A DNA stretch of 64,000 bases from Pseudosporangium ferrugineum (GCF_003002065.1 NZ_PVZG01000008.1:289348-353347); one strand, 5' to 3'. Shown: positions 42,213-51,505, counted from the first letter of the stretch. Program-made: numbers and translations. The notes: generated by a model not told the origin, from the sequence alone.

Positions 42213-43145
42213 GTGAGTCATGTGTACGCCGGCGACCCGTACGGCCGCGACTATTTCGCGGCTTTCCCCACCCTCCCCGAGGGGCTGAGCGCCCTGCGCG
42301 AAGGCCTCGCGGAAGCCATCCGCGGCGACGGGCCGAAGCGGACGCGGAACCGGCCGCACATCAACGAGTCGCCGCGGGGCCATCTCCCCCCGACGGGGAA
42401 CGTCAAGGGCGGACGCGTCGCCGTGCCCGGCCGCCCCCAGCCGCCGCAGCAGCCCGGGGCCGAACGCCGGGCCGGCGCGGTCGAGGGCGACCAGAACGTC
42501 GTGGTACCGAGTCAGAGCACGACCGGGCCCCCGGCCCAGGCCGAGCCGCCCAAATATCCGCCGCGCCCCGATCCCGGCGACGCCGCGGCCGAGGTCTGGG
42601 CCCTGGTCGAGCGCGCACAGGGCGGCGACTCCGCGGCCTTCGGACTGATCTACGACCGGTACGTCGACACCGTCTTCCGGTTCGTCTACTTCCGCGTCGG
42701 CAACCGCCAGCTCGCCGAGGACCTCACCTCGGACACCTTCCTGCGGGCGCTCAAGCGCATCGGCAGCTTCACCTGGCAGGGCCGCGACCTCGGCGCCTGG
42801 CTCGTCACGATCGCCCGCAACCTGGTCGCCGACCATTTCAAGTCCGGGCGCTACCGCCTCGAGGTGACCACCGGTGACGTCCTCGACGCCGACCGGGAGG
42901 ACCGAGGCCCCGAGGGCAGCCCCGAGGCCGCCGTGGTGGACCACATCACCAACGTCGCCCTGCTGACCGCGGTCAAGCAGCTCAATCCGGAACAGCAGGA
43001 GTGCATCGTGCTCCGCTTCCTGCAGGGCTTCTCCGTGGCCGAGACCGCCCGCACCATGGGCAAGAACGAGGGTGCCATCAAGGCGCTCCAGTACCGGGCC
43101 GTCCGGGCGCTCGCCCGGCTCCTGCCCGAAGGGTTCCAGTGGTGA
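42213..43145 (+). CDS. bldN: Developmental ECF sigma factor BldN
   Basis: The ~310-residue sigma factor has a ~125-residue Pro/Gly-rich N-terminal extension, as in Streptomyces BldN, which is made as a pro-form. Sigma region 2 is FGLIYDRYVDTVFRFVYFRV with EDLTSDTFLRALKRI, and region 4 contains LNPEQQECIVLRFLQGFSVA. BldN controls genes for sporulation and hydrophobic sheath proteins. GTG 42213 follows AAGGAGG by 4 nt. The next gene is its anti-sigma factor RsbN, which supports the assignment. Confidence 0.92.
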   Translation: MSHVYAGDPYGRDYFAAFPTLPEGLSALREGLAEAIRGDGPKRTRNRPHINESPRGHLPPTGNVKGGRVAVPGRPQPPQQPGAERRAGAVEGDQNVVVPSQSTTGPPAQAEPPKYPPRPDPGDAAAEVWALVERAQGGDSAAFGLIYDRYVDTVFRFVYFRVGNRQLAEDLTSDTFLRALKRIGSFTWQGRDLGAWLVTIARNLVADHFKSGRYRLEVTTGDVLDADREDRGPEGSPEAAVVDHITNVALLTAVKQLNPEQQECIVLRFLQGFSVAETARTMGKNEGAIKALQYRAVRALARLLPEGFQW

Positions 43146-43326
43146 CGGCAATTTTCCCGATGTCGATCTCTCACCGCACTGTTGCCCTGCTCGCACCCGT
43201 AACCGGTCCCGCCCGTCGAGCGTTTGTCCGGGTGCGACCAGTGGCGGACCGATACTCCGCCGGATCCGTCGCGCCCGCCGGTAATGCCACCGGCGAGCCA
43301 GTCACGAGCGAAGGGAGGTGCCCACG

Positions 43327-44490
43327 GTGAATCTCGACTTCTTCGATCGCCGGAGCGCCGAGCGCTTCGCGGAGCTTCTGGACGAGACCAACGGCGGCCG
43401 TCGCCACCATGCCCGGGGCCAGGCCGACGAACAACTCGCCGAGCTGGTCGCCATCGGGCACAGCCTCTCCGCGGCACGGTCCGGTGTGCAGGTCGACCCC
43501 GAGTTCCGGATGGGGCTGCGAGCGATGCTCGTCGCCACGGCGGAGCGGGACGGCATCGGCGCGACGGCCTCAGCGCCCGACCCCGAACCGTCCGCCGCCG
43601 AACCCGCGCGCAAGCTGTTCGGACTGGCGGGCCGCCGCATCCGGGCCCGCGGTGCCATCGTCATCGGCGTCGCGGCCGGAGCGATGGCCGTCTCCGGCAT
43701 CTCCGCCGCGAGCGAGAACGCCGCACCGGGCGACGCCCTGTACGGCGTGAAGCGCTCGACCGAACGCGCCCAGCTCGCCATGGCGGGCTCGGACGTCACC
43801 CGCGGGCAGCTGTCGCTGACGTTCGCCCGGAACCGGCTCGCCGAGGCAGCCGCCATGGACGGCGACAGCACCAAGCTCGGCGACGCGCTCGACGACATGG
43901 ACGCCGACACCAAGCAGGGCGTCAAGCTGCTGCACAACGCGGCGGTCGCCCGCCGCGAGACGAGCAGTCTGACCGTCGTCGACTCGTTCGTCGACAACCA
44001 GCGCCGCGTCCTGGACCCGGCACTCGAGAAGCTGACCCCGGCGAACCGGGCACGCGCGGAGAAGTCGCTGAGCCTGCTCGACGCGGTGCACCAGCGGACC
44101 GAGAACCTCCGCGACGGCCTGGCCTGCGACACCGTCACACCGGCGGGCACCGACGCGCTCGGCCCCAAGCTGAGCGGATGCCGTACGGGCGCCTCCGACA
44201 CGTCGTCGCTGGAGCGCCAGAACGGCCAGGCGCAGGGCGAGAAGCCGGCGTCGTCGCAGGACACCAACGGGACGAAGAGGTCCCCGGAGCCGAAGGCGAG
44301 CACCTCCGCCGACCCGGCCGCGGAACCGGCGACCACCGGAAGCGCCGTCGAACCGGCCGCGGGTGACGCCTCGGCGCCGGTCACCAAGGACCCGACGCCG
44401 CTCATCTCGGAAGACCCGCTGCACCCGCCGACCGGCGAGGACAAGGGCCTCATCGGCGGCCTGCTCGACGGGATCTTCAACCGCGACTGA
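43327..44490 (+). CDS. rsbN: Anti-sigma factor RsbN (DUF5667)
   Basis: The ~387-residue membrane protein has a cytoplasmic N-terminal region (DFFDRRSAERFAELLDETNG, then EQLAELVAIGHSLSAA) that would bind BldN. One membrane helix (AIVIGVAAGAMAVSGISAA, near residue 118) and an external DUF5667 domain (APGDALYGVKRSTERAQLA) follow, then a Pro/Glu/Ser-rich tail. The pair bldN-rsbN matches the Streptomyces arrangement. GTG 43327 has GGAGG 8 nt upstream, with 181 bp between the two genes. A hairpin terminator follows. Confidence 0.9.
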   Translation: MNLDFFDRRSAERFAELLDETNGGRRHHARGQADEQLAELVAIGHSLSAARSGVQVDPEFRMGLRAMLVATAERDGIGATASAPDPEPSAAEPARKLFGLAGRRIRARGAIVIGVAAGAMAVSGISAASENAAPGDALYGVKRSTERAQLAMAGSDVTRGQLSLTFARNRLAEAAAMDGDSTKLGDALDDMDADTKQGVKLLHNAAVARRETSSLTVVDSFVDNQRRVLDPALEKLTPANRARAEKSLSLLDAVHQRTENLRDGLACDTVTPAGTDALGPKLSGCRTGASDTSSLERQNGQAQGEKPASSQDTNGTKRSPEPKASTSADPAAEPATTGSAVEPAAGDASAPVTKDPTPLISEDPLHPPTGEDKGLIGGLLDGIFNRD

Positions 44491-44510
44491 GCACCATCCG
44501 CGGACATGGC

Positions 44511-44546
44511 GAGGGGCGGAGCCGACTGAGGTCGGGGCCGCCCCTC
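44511..44546 (+). terminator. Hairpin terminator after rsbN
   Basis: 16-bp arms (44511-44526 and 44531-44546) with one mismatch surround a TGAG loop. It lies 20 nt after the rsbN stop, between convergent rsbN and acyltransferase genes. Confidence 0.75.
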
Positions 44547-44590
44547 ACTGCGTACTGTAGCGCTCTTTGTCGCATTTTCCGACGGGGTTC

Positions 44591-45985
44591 TCACCTGCCG
44601 AACGGATCGGGCCGCTTCTCGAGAAGTGAGTAGAGCGTCGCCTGGATCGTCTCGCGGACCTGGTCGGCGAGGTTGTAGACCACCAGCGGGTCGTCCGCAT
44701 ACTCGGTGAGGTGCGCCGTCGGGATCGGCGGGCAGAACTCGATCATCCACTTGCTGGGCAGCGGCACCAGGCCCAGCGGCCCCAGCCACGGGAACGTCGG
44801 CGTGACCGGGAAGTACGGGATGCCGAGCAGCCGGGCGAGCGGCTTGAGGTCGGCCAGGATCGGATAGATCTCCTCGGCGCCGACGATCGCGACCGGCACG
44901 ATCGGGGTCCCGGTGCGCAGCGCGGCCGACACGAAGCCACCCCGGCCGAAGCGCTGAAGCTTGTACCGCTCCGAATACCGCTTGCCGATGCCCTTGAAGC
45001 CCTCGGGGAAGACGCCGACCAGCTCGCCGTCGCTCATCAACCGCTCGGCGTCGGGATTGCAGGCCACGGTCGCGCCGGCCTTGCGGGCCAGCTCGGAGAG
45101 CACGGGCATGCGGAACACCAGATCGGCGCCGAGCAGCCGCAGATGCCGCTCGCGCGGATGCTGGTCACGCAGCGCGGTGGTGAGCATCAGCGCGTCCAGG
45201 GCCAGCGTGCCGGAATGGTTCCCGACGACCAGCCCACCGCCGCTGTCCGCGACGTTCTCGATGCCGAAGACCTCGGTACGGAACCAGTCCCGATACAGCA
45301 CCCGCAGCATGGGGTGGAAGACGGCGGCGGTCAGCTCGGGATCGTAACCGAACTCGTCCACCTCGTACGCACCGGCCAGCCGCCGACGCAGGAACGCGAG
45401 CCCCCGGGCGATCCGCTGATCCCACACGTCGACGGGGTGCAGCTCGCCCCCCGGCTCCGCGACCACCGCCGGCTCGGGCCGAATGACCCCGGGCTCCGCC
45501 TGAACGGTCTCGGGCCGGGTCTCCGGCTCGGGCTGGACGGCCTCCGGCTGGACGGGCTCGGGCTGGGCCGGCTCGGGCCGGATGGCGTCGGGCTCCGGCT
45601 GGGCGGATTCCGGAACGGCTTCGGAGTCGGACCGGGCCGGCTCGGCGGGTGCGGGCTCGGCGGGTGCGGGCTCGGGAGTGCCAGCCGGCTTGCGGGTCGA
45701 CGGGGTGCGGGCGCTGCCACCCGAGGCGGCCCGGCGGCGGTTGGTGGGCTTGCGGGCGGGCGGCGGGCCGTCGTGGGAATCGTCCGACGCCGGCTCGGCC
45801 GCCTCGTGCTTCTCGGTCGGGGCCGCCGCGGCTGCCTGCGGACGCCGGCGGGGACGGCGGGCCGCGGGCGGCGGATCCGGCATCGGGATGGGCCGCTTGC
45901 CGTTCAGGGGCTTCGGCGCGGCCGGCTGCGGCAGGATGAAGTCGGCGTGCCCCGGCAAGCCGGCGTGGTACTCGTCCTCACTCAT
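44591..45985 (-). CDS. 1-acyl-glycerol-phosphate acyltransferase family (PlsC-like)
   Basis: The 464-residue protein has a long N-terminal disordered region (residues ~1-185, rich in PEP/QPEP repeats). An acyltransferase domain follows, with VVGNHSGTLALDALM (His of the HX4D-like motif, here with wider spacing) and GVFPEGFKGIG. It probably transfers acyl groups to glycerol- or inositol-linked acceptors at the membrane. The Mycobacterium Rv0502 homologue has, as recalled, the same neighbours. It overlaps the epimerase gene by 4 nt. Confidence 0.88.
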   Translation of the reverse strand: MSEDEYHAGLPGHADFILPQPAAPKPLNGKRPIPMPDPPPAARRPRRRPQAAAAAPTEKHEAAEPASDDSHDGPPPARKPTNRRRAASGGSARTPSTRKPAGTPEPAPAEPAPAEPARSDSEAVPESAQPEPDAIRPEPAQPEPVQPEAVQPEPETRPETVQAEPGVIRPEPAVVAEPGGELHPVDVWDQRIARGLAFLRRRLAGAYEVDEFGYDPELTAAVFHPMLRVLYRDWFRTEVFGIENVADSGGGLVVGNHSGTLALDALMLTTALRDQHPRERHLRLLGADLVFRMPVLSELARKAGATVACNPDAERLMSDGELVGVFPEGFKGIGKRYSERYKLQRFGRGGFVSAALRTGTPIVPVAIVGAEEIYPILADLKPLARLLGIPYFPVTPTFPWLGPLGLVPLPSKWMIEFCPPIPTAHLTEYADDPLVVYNLADQVRETIQATLYSLLEKRPDPFGR

Positions 45986-47130
45986 GACTTGGCGGCCTCA
46001 CGCTCGTCGGCCGGGTCCCCCGGAGAACCGGCCCACCCGCTCGGGTCGCCCGGGTCGCCCGGGGAGCCGGCCGCGGCGGCGCGTACCCGGCGGATGCTGT
46101 CGAGGATGGCCTGCTCCGCGGCGGCCAGCCGGTCCGCGGTCAGCGACGAACCGTTGCGATGGCCCTGGATGAAGTCGTCGAACACGGCCGCTGTGCTGCG
46201 CGGCGCGAAGCCGAACTCCTTGACGAGCTTGGCGGTGTCCACCACCCGCCCGTGCACGAAGAGGTCGATCTGGTCGAGCCCGATCTCGCCGACGCCCATG
46301 TTGCGGGCCACGGCGGCGACGGTCGACAGGGTGCCCTCCGGCAACGGTACGGAGATGCGCCCGGCCCTGCGCACAGCCTGGGAGAGGGCGAGCACACCGG
46401 CCCCGGCCACGTTGAAGGTGCCGGGGTGGTCCTCGACGACCGAGCGGTGCAGGATCTCCAGCGCGTCGTCGACGTGCACGAACTGGAGGCGGGCGTCGCG
46501 GCCGAGCACCGTCGGCACCACGGGCTGGGAGAAGTAGCGGGTCAGCGTCGTCTCGGCGGTCTGGCTGAGGAACGGCGCGAACCGCAGCACGGTCGCCGAG
46601 ACCTCGGGGCGGCGCCGGCGGAAGCCGCGGACGTACCCCTCGATGTCGAGGATGTCGCGCGCGAAGGAGCCGCGGGGCACGGCACGCGGCTCGGTGTCCT
46701 CGGTGAACACGGCCGGGTCCCGGAACGAGGCGCCGTACGCGGCGGTGGACGACCGCACGACGAGCTTGCGCAGCCGGCCGGCGCCCTGGGCGGCGGCGAG
46801 CAGCTGCATCGTGCCGATGACGTTCTGCTCTTTCATCGCCGCCCGCCCGCCGTGATGCGGGTCGGGCGCGCTGGTGACCGCGAGGTGGACGACCGCCTCG
46901 GCGTTCAGCTCGGCGATGGCCGCGGTCGCCGCACGCGCGTCGGCCCGGATCTGCTCGACGTCCGTCAGCAGGCCCGCGAGGGCCGGCGGCGGATCGTGGG
47001 GATCCAGGCCGACGACCCGCTCGATCCGGGGATCGGCGGCGAGCCGGGACGCCACCCGGGCGCCGAGGAAGCGGCTGACCCCGGTGACCACGACGACCCG
47101 CGGTGGGGCCGCGACTTCAGACGACACCAC
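45982..47130 (-). CDS. NAD-dependent epimerase/dehydratase (extended SDR)
   Basis: The ~382-residue protein has the NAD motif VVVVTGVSRFLGARVA (a TGxxxxLG variant of TGxxGxxG), AEAVVHLAVTSAPD and a catalytic-region SSTAAYG. YxxxK is not in the usual position. It is a GalE2-like protein (the recalled Rv0501 neighbour) whose substrate is unknown. GTG 47130 has GAGAGG 7 nt upstream; GTG 47127 next to it is equally possible. It lies 73 bp downstream of the bS22-like gene and is coupled to the acyltransferase. Confidence 0.87.
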   Translation of the reverse strand: MVSSEVAAPPRVVVVTGVSRFLGARVASRLAADPRIERVVGLDPHDPPPALAGLLTDVEQIRADARAATAAIAELNAEAVVHLAVTSAPDPHHGGRAAMKEQNVIGTMQLLAAAQGAGRLRKLVVRSSTAAYGASFRDPAVFTEDTEPRAVPRGSFARDILDIEGYVRGFRRRRPEVSATVLRFAPFLSQTAETTLTRYFSQPVVPTVLGRDARLQFVHVDDALEILHRSVVEDHPGTFNVAGAGVLALSQAVRRAGRISVPLPEGTLSTVAAVARNMGVGEIGLDQIDLFVHGRVVDTAKLVKEFGFAPRSTAAVFDDFIQGHRNGSSLTADRLAAAEQAILDSIRRVRAAAAGSPGDPGDPSGWAGSPGDPADEREAAKS

Positions 47131-47202
47131 GGGCGCGCCTCTCACGTGCGGCTTCTTCGGGGAGGGCAAGTACGCGGGCCGGGTCGGTGACCCGGCCGGG
47201 CG

Positions 47203-47304
47203 TCACTTGCCGAGACGGCGACGCTGGACGCGGGTCTTGCGCAGCAGCTTACGGTGCTTCTTCTTCGCCATACGCTTGCGACGCTTCTTGACCACGGAGC
47301 CCAT
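47203..47304 (-). CDS. Small basic ribosome-associated protein bS22 (AURKAIP1/COX24 domain)
   Basis: The 33-residue, Lys/Arg-rich product starts MGSVVKKRRKRMAKKKHRKL and ends RRRLGK. This is the conserved actinobacterial micro-protein identified as bS22 in mycobacterial 30S structures and related to mitochondrial AURKAIP1/COX24. AGAGG lies 8 nt before the ATG. It sits between the HTH and epimerase genes, as the recalled Rv0500B does. Confidence 0.92.
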   Translation of the reverse strand: MGSVVKKRRKRMAKKKHRKLLRKTRVQRRRLGK

Positions 47305-47507
47305 ACGTCATGCCTCTCGAAACCATGTGGAGCCGGTCGATGCGCGCGCGTTGCCACGCCGACCGGGACTGACAGCGGTTTGCCCCTCGGCCGCGGCGCC
47401 AAAACGCACGCGGGTATCACGGGGCGAACCGCTCCAGCGTAGCGGCCCGGCCTGCGCGGGACCAACACGGCCCCTCGCGGGAGTGCTCCGAACGGTCCGG
47501 AAGCTCG

Positions 47508-47720
47508 TCAGGCGGTCTGCGAGAAGGCTCCCCGCAGGTAGGCGTGCACCGCGTGCTCGGGCACCCGGAACGAGCGGCCCACCCGTACGGCGGTCAGCTC
47601 GCCGCCGTGCACCAGCCGGTAGACGGTCATCTTGGAGACCCGCATGAGCGCGGCCACCTCGGCCACGGTCAGAAAGCGCACCTCGGAGAGGCGCTCCTCG
47701 GCTTGGGCTGGACCCGTCAT
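47508..47720 (-). CDS. BldC/excisionase-type helix-turn-helix protein
   Basis: The 70-residue protein is a single MerR-like winged HTH: RFLTVAEVAALMRVSKMTVY, then RLVHGGELTAVRVGRSFRVP. This matches the small DNA-binding family encoded as Rv0500A in mycobacteria and is related to BldC. It probably binds direct repeats as a cooperative oligomer (family knowledge); targets are unknown. GAGGAG abuts the ATG. It is the first gene of the run to bS22, the epimerase and the acyltransferase. Confidence 0.9.
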   Translation of the reverse strand: MTGPAQAEERLSEVRFLTVAEVAALMRVSKMTVYRLVHGGELTAVRVGRSFRVPEHAVHAYLRGAFSQTA

Positions 47721-47898
47721 CTCCTCGCACCGATCCTTTCGCAGGCGCCACCACCGCGGCCGGACAGGCCTTGCGCCGCGGCGGACTGGCGCGCGTGTCT
47801 TCAGTACGGTATCGAGACAGCTGTTACCAGCGCGATGCGTTCGGTGAAATGGCCAACAAAAGTCAAGGCGACACGCGGGTTTTATCCCGAAAGGTGAC

Positions 47899-48819
47899 TT
47901 ACTTCCGGCTCGTGAGGGCCTTGCCGAAGAACGCGATGTTCGCCGGGCGCTCGGCCAGGCGGCGCATCAGGTAGCCGTACCACTGGTCGCCGTAGGGGAC
48001 GTAGACCCGCACGGTGTGCCCGGCGGCGGCCAGGCGGGCCTGCTCCTCCGGGCGTACGCCGTACAGCATCTGGAACTCGAACTCGTCGGCCTGCCGGTCG
48101 AACCAGCGCGCCCGGTCCTCGGCGATGGCGATCAGCCGCGGGTCGTGGGTCGCGATCATCGGATAGCCCTCGCCGGACATCAGGATGTTGAGGCAGCGCA
48201 CGTACGCCTTGTCGACGTCCAGCGCCGACTGGTACGCGACCGACTCGGGTTCCGCGTACGCGCCCTTGCAGAGCCTGACCCGCGACCCGGCGCCGGCCAG
48301 CTCCCGGCAGTCCCCCTCGGTGCGGCGCAGGTACGCCTGTAGCACCGCGCCCGTGCCCGGGTGGTCCTTCCGCAGCTCGGCGAGGATCTCGAGGGTCGAA
48401 TCCGTGGTGGTGTGGTCCTCGGCGTCCAGCGTCACCGTGGTGCCCGCCTCGGCAGCCGCCGCACAGATCGCGTGCGCATGGTCGTACGCCATCCGCTCGT
48501 CGATCTTCTGCCCCACCGCCGAGAGCTTGAGGCTGACCTCGGCCGCCGGCGTCAGCCCGGCCTCCCGGAGCCGGCCGAGAAGGGTGAGGTACTGGTCCTT
48601 GGTGGCGACCGCCTGCTCCGTGGTGAGGGTGTCCTCGCCGAGGTGGTCGAGGCTGATCCCCAGCCCGTCGTCGGCCAGCTCCCGGCTGGCGCGCAGCGCG
48701 TCGTCGACACTGGCGCCGGCGACGAACCGCTTGACGATCCCCTTGCTGACCGGGGCGGAGGAGACGAGCCGCTCCATCCGGGCGGACCCGGCGGCGGCGA
48801 GGAAGACGGATCGGAGCAT
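47899..48819 (-). CDS. Proline dehydrogenase
   Basis: The 306-residue FAD enzyme oxidises proline to pyrroline-5-carboxylate. It is the monofunctional PRODH barrel. Signatures are SLKLSAVGQKID (Lys of the active site), VTLDAEDHTTTDST, RVRLCKGAYAEP and YVPYGDQWYGYLMRRLAERP near the C-terminus. TACGCT ends 6 nt before ATG 48819 (leaderless). No P5C dehydrogenase gene is adjacent in this window. Confidence 0.94.
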   Translation of the reverse strand: MLRSVFLAAAGSARMERLVSSAPVSKGIVKRFVAGASVDDALRASRELADDGLGISLDHLGEDTLTTEQAVATKDQYLTLLGRLREAGLTPAAEVSLKLSAVGQKIDERMAYDHAHAICAAAAEAGTTVTLDAEDHTTTDSTLEILAELRKDHPGTGAVLQAYLRRTEGDCRELAGAGSRVRLCKGAYAEPESVAYQSALDVDKAYVRCLNILMSGEGYPMIATHDPRLIAIAEDRARWFDRQADEFEFQMLYGVRPEEQARLAAAGHTVRVYVPYGDQWYGYLMRRLAERPANIAFFGKALTSRK

Positions 48820-48825
48820 GTGCCG

Positions 48826-48831
48826 AGCGTA
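48826..48831 (-). promoter_or_regulatory. Leaderless -10 of proline dehydrogenase gene
   Basis: On the minus strand TACGCT ends 6 nt before ATG 48819. Confidence 0.5.
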
Positions 48832-48902
48832 TCGCCCGGTCCGCGGGCCGTCGCGACAGAGCCGCCCGGCACGGAACCATGTTCGTGCGGGACAGGTGAG
48901 GC

Positions 48903-48908
48903 TACGGT
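48903..48908 (+). promoter_or_regulatory. Leaderless -10 of CGNR gene
   Basis: TACGGT ends 6 nt before GTG 48915; no ribosome binding site is present. Confidence 0.5.
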
Positions 48909-48914
48909 TGTCGG

Positions 48915-49451
48915 GTGAACTTCGATGCGTACGCGCGCACGGCGGTGCAGCTCGTCAACGCCGGCCTCGACGACCTCGACGGGCTGCGGGCGCTCTTCGG
49001 CGAGGATCTCGCCTGGATGGGCGCGGAGGTCACCGAGAAGGACCTCACCCCGTTCCGGCGTGCGCAGCGCCGCCTGCGTGACGTCTTCGAGTACGGCACC
49101 TCCGGCCGCGACGCCGACGCCGTCGCCGAGCTGAACGCGCTCCTCGAGGCCTACCCGGTCCAGCCGCGCATCTCCGGCCACGACGCGAACGACTGGCACA
49201 TGCACGTGACGAGCCGCGGCGCCTCGGTCAGCGCGGAGTTCCTCGCCGGCGCGGTCTGGGGCCTGTCGGTCTGGCTCTGCGAGTACGGCAGCGCCCGCTT
49301 CGGCATCTGCGCCGACGAACGCTGCGGCAACGTCTACCTCGACACGTCCTCGAACAACTGCCGCCGCTTCTGCTCGGAACGCTGCGCGACCCGCTCCCAC
49401 GTCGCCGCCCACCGTGCCCGCAAGCGCGCGGCCACCCTCACCCCCGCCTGA
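48915..49451 (+). CDS. CGNR zinc-finger protein (ABATE domain)
   Basis: The 178-residue protein has an N-terminal ABATE-type domain (residues ~1-125) and a C-terminal CGNR zinc finger: ICADERCGNVYLDTSS, then RRFCSERCATRSHVAAHRAR. It is probably a stress-linked DNA-binding regulator; the ligand of the ABATE domain is unknown. The GTG start is leaderless by its -10. It is divergent from proline dehydrogenase, with only 95 bp between the starts. Confidence 0.88.
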   Translation: MNFDAYARTAVQLVNAGLDDLDGLRALFGEDLAWMGAEVTEKDLTPFRRAQRRLRDVFEYGTSGRDADAVAELNALLEAYPVQPRISGHDANDWHMHVTSRGASVSAEFLAGAVWGLSVWLCEYGSARFGICADERCGNVYLDTSSNNCRRFCSERCATRSHVAAHRARKRAATLTPA

Positions 49452-49484
49452 CAGGCCGGACCAGGCCGGACCAGGCCAGGCTCA

Positions 49485-49540
49485 GGCCGAGCGCCGCGGG
49501 CCGAGCGCCGCGGGCCGAGCGCCGCGGGCCGAGCGCCGCG
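49485..49540. repeat. 14-bp tandem repeat, four units
   Basis: Four copies of GGCCGAGCGCCGCG at 49485, 49499, 49513 and 49527 are preceded by two ~10-bp repeats of CCAGGCCGGA. The array fills the gap between the convergent CGNR and isomerase genes. Confidence 0.85.
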
Positions 49541-49567
49541 GCAGGCAGATCGGGATGCGTCCGCGAG

Positions 49568-50389
49568 TTACGCCCGCGTGATCGCGGGGGTCGTGGTCTC
49601 CGCCGGGGCGAGGTGGCGCCGGGCGAACTCCAGCGACTCCCGCAGGTCCTGCACGCGCACGTCGCGGCTGGTCACCTTGCGGGTCGACACCTCCAGCGCG
49701 ACCGAGCCCCGGAAGCCCCGGGTGGACAGCGACCGCAGCAGCTCGGCGCACGGCTGATTGCCGCGGCCCGGCACGAGGTGTTCGTCGCGGCCCTCGCCCG
49801 TGCCGTCGCCCAGGTGGACGTGCTTCAGAGCGGACCCCATCCGGTCCGCCATCTCCAGCGAGTCGGTCCGGGAGGCCGCGCAGTGCGAGATGTCCAGCGT
49901 GTACGCGTCGTAGCCCGCCTCGGTCGGATCCCAGCCCGGCACGTAGGGCACGAAGGTGCGGCCGGCCATCCGTACGGGATACATGTTCTCGATCGCGAAG
50001 GCCGTGTCCGGGTGACGGGCCTGGATCTTGGCCAGCCCCGCGGCGAAGTTGCGGGCGTAGTCACGCTGCCAGGTGAAAGGCGGGTGCACGACCACGGTCG
50101 GCGCACCCAGGGTCTCGGCGAGCTGGGCCGCCCGGGAGAGCCGCTCCCACGGGTCCGGGCTCCACACCCGCTGGGTGACGAGCAGGCATGGCGCGTGCAC
50201 GGAGAGCACCGGCACGTCGTAGTGTTTCGACAGGCCCTCGAGGGCGCCGGCGTCCTGGCTGACGGCATCCGTCCAGACCATGACCTCGACACCGTCGTAG
50301 CCCACCGTCGCCGCCATCTCGAACGCGGCAGCGGTCGGCTCGGGGAAGACGGAGGAGCTGGACAGGAGTACGGGGACACGGAAAGTCAC
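49568..50389 (-). CDS. Sugar phosphate isomerase/epimerase (TIM barrel)
   Basis: The 273-residue protein belongs to the AP-endonuclease-2/xylose-isomerase-like TIM barrels: VGYDGVEVMVWTDA, VLSVHAPCLLVT, VVVHPPFTWQ, AFAIENMYPV, LDISHCAASR, KHVHLGDGTGEGRDEH and a final VALEVS. The metal ligands Glu, Asp, His and Glu are in these segments. The substrate is unknown. GTG 50389 has TACGCT six nucleotides upstream. It is divergent from the Cys-rich protein gene. Confidence 0.88.
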   Translation of the reverse strand: MTFRVPVLLSSSSVFPEPTAAAFEMAATVGYDGVEVMVWTDAVSQDAGALEGLSKHYDVPVLSVHAPCLLVTQRVWSPDPWERLSRAAQLAETLGAPTVVVHPPFTWQRDYARNFAAGLAKIQARHPDTAFAIENMYPVRMAGRTFVPYVPGWDPTEAGYDAYTLDISHCAASRTDSLEMADRMGSALKHVHLGDGTGEGRDEHLVPGRGNQPCAELLRSLSTRGFRGSVALEVSTRKVTSRDVRVQDLRESLEFARRHLAPAETTTPAITRA

Positions 50390-50395
50390 GCGTCA

Positions 50396-50401
50396 AGCGT
50401 A
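50396..50401 (-). promoter_or_regulatory. Leaderless -10 of isomerase gene
   Basis: On the minus strand TACGCT ends 6 nt before GTG 50389. Confidence 0.5.
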
Positions 50402-50489
50402 GACCCGTCCGGCGCGCCCGCCACTTCCTCGGTCGGTATACATGGGGGCAAACCCGGCCCGCTGCACGCGGGTTCCCGGTGGGCGCGCG

Positions 50490-50495
50490 TACGCT
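50490..50495 (+). promoter_or_regulatory. Leaderless -10 of Rv0495c-like gene
   Basis: TACGCT ends 7 nt before GTG 50503, which favours that start over the upstream in-frame one at 50479. Confidence 0.5.
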
Positions 50496-50502
50496 GTCGC
50501 AG

Positions 50503-51375
50503 GTGAGTCGCCGCACCCAGCTTCGTATCGTGATGGACGACGCGGCCGCCGCCCGCGCCCGCGAGATCGACCTCGACTTCCCTCGCGAATGGATCGAGTT
50601 CACCGACCCCGCCGACGATCAGCACGTCGTCCGCGCCGACCTGACCTGGCTGCTCTCCCGATGGACGTGCGTCTTCGGGTCGGCCTGCCACGGCATCATC
50701 GCCGGGCGCGCGGAGGAAGGCTGCTGCTCGCACGGCGCCTTCTTCACCGACGCCGACGACGAGAACAGGACGAAGCGCGCGGCGGCGCGGCTGACCCCCG
50801 AGACGTGGCAGCACTATCGGCGCGGCTTCAAGAACTACACCGAGATGGACAGCATCGACGGGGCGAAGCCGGCCCGGCGTACGGCCACCCAGGCGGGCGA
50901 CGGCCCGTGCGTCTTCCTGAACGACGCCGACTTCGCGGGCGGCGGCGGGTGCGCCCTGCACGCCCAGGCCCTGCGCGACGGCGTGCACCCGCTCACGTAC
51001 AAGCCGGACGTCTGCTGGCAGCTCCCCGTACGCCGCGAGCAGGAGTGGACCAAGCGCCCGGACGGCACGAAGTACCTGCTGTCGACCCTGACCGAGTTCG
51101 ACCGGCGCGGCTGGGGTCCCGGCGGTCACGACCTCGACTGGTGGTGCACGTCCTCCCCGGACGCCCACGTCGGCACCGAACCCATGTACAAGTCCTACGG
51201 CCCCGAACTCGCCGCCCTCATCGGCCAGGACGCGTACGCCGAACTGACCCGCCTCTGCGACCACCGCCTGGCCTCCGCCATGGTCGCCCCCCACCCCGCC
51301 ACCGTGGCCGCCCAAGCAGCCCAAACCCCCAAAAAGCGCCCAGGCCGCGAACCCGCCACCCCACCCCGAACCTGA
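50503..51375 (+). CDS. Conserved Cys-rich protein (Rv0495c-like)
   Basis: The ~290-residue protein starts SRRTQLRIVMDDAAAARARE and strongly resembles the recalled mycobacterial Rv0495c. Conserved cysteines cluster in WTCVFGSACHG, EGCCSHGAF, CVFLN, GCALH and VCWQLP. These are suited to binding a metal or Fe-S cluster, as in YkgJ/DUF3109-type proteins, but no activity is established. GTG 50503 fits the leaderless -10. The Pro/Lys-rich C-terminus looks disordered. It converges with regX3, with hairpin copy B between. Confidence 0.83.
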   Translation: MSRRTQLRIVMDDAAAARAREIDLDFPREWIEFTDPADDQHVVRADLTWLLSRWTCVFGSACHGIIAGRAEEGCCSHGAFFTDADDENRTKRAAARLTPETWQHYRRGFKNYTEMDSIDGAKPARRTATQAGDGPCVFLNDADFAGGGGCALHAQALRDGVHPLTYKPDVCWQLPVRREQEWTKRPDGTKYLLSTLTEFDRRGWGPGGHDLDWWCTSSPDAHVGTEPMYKSYGPELAALIGQDAYAELTRLCDHRLASAMVAPHPATVAAQAAQTPKKRPGREPATPPRT

Positions 51376-51505
51376 TCCCAACCCCCAGCCCTCAAGCCCC
51401 AGCTCTAAGCCGCAGCCCAAGCCCCAAGCCGCAGCCCACCCACTCAGCCCAGCCACACCAGGCCCCCCCGCAAGCCGAAGCCACCCCGACCAGCCGGCCC
51501 ACAAC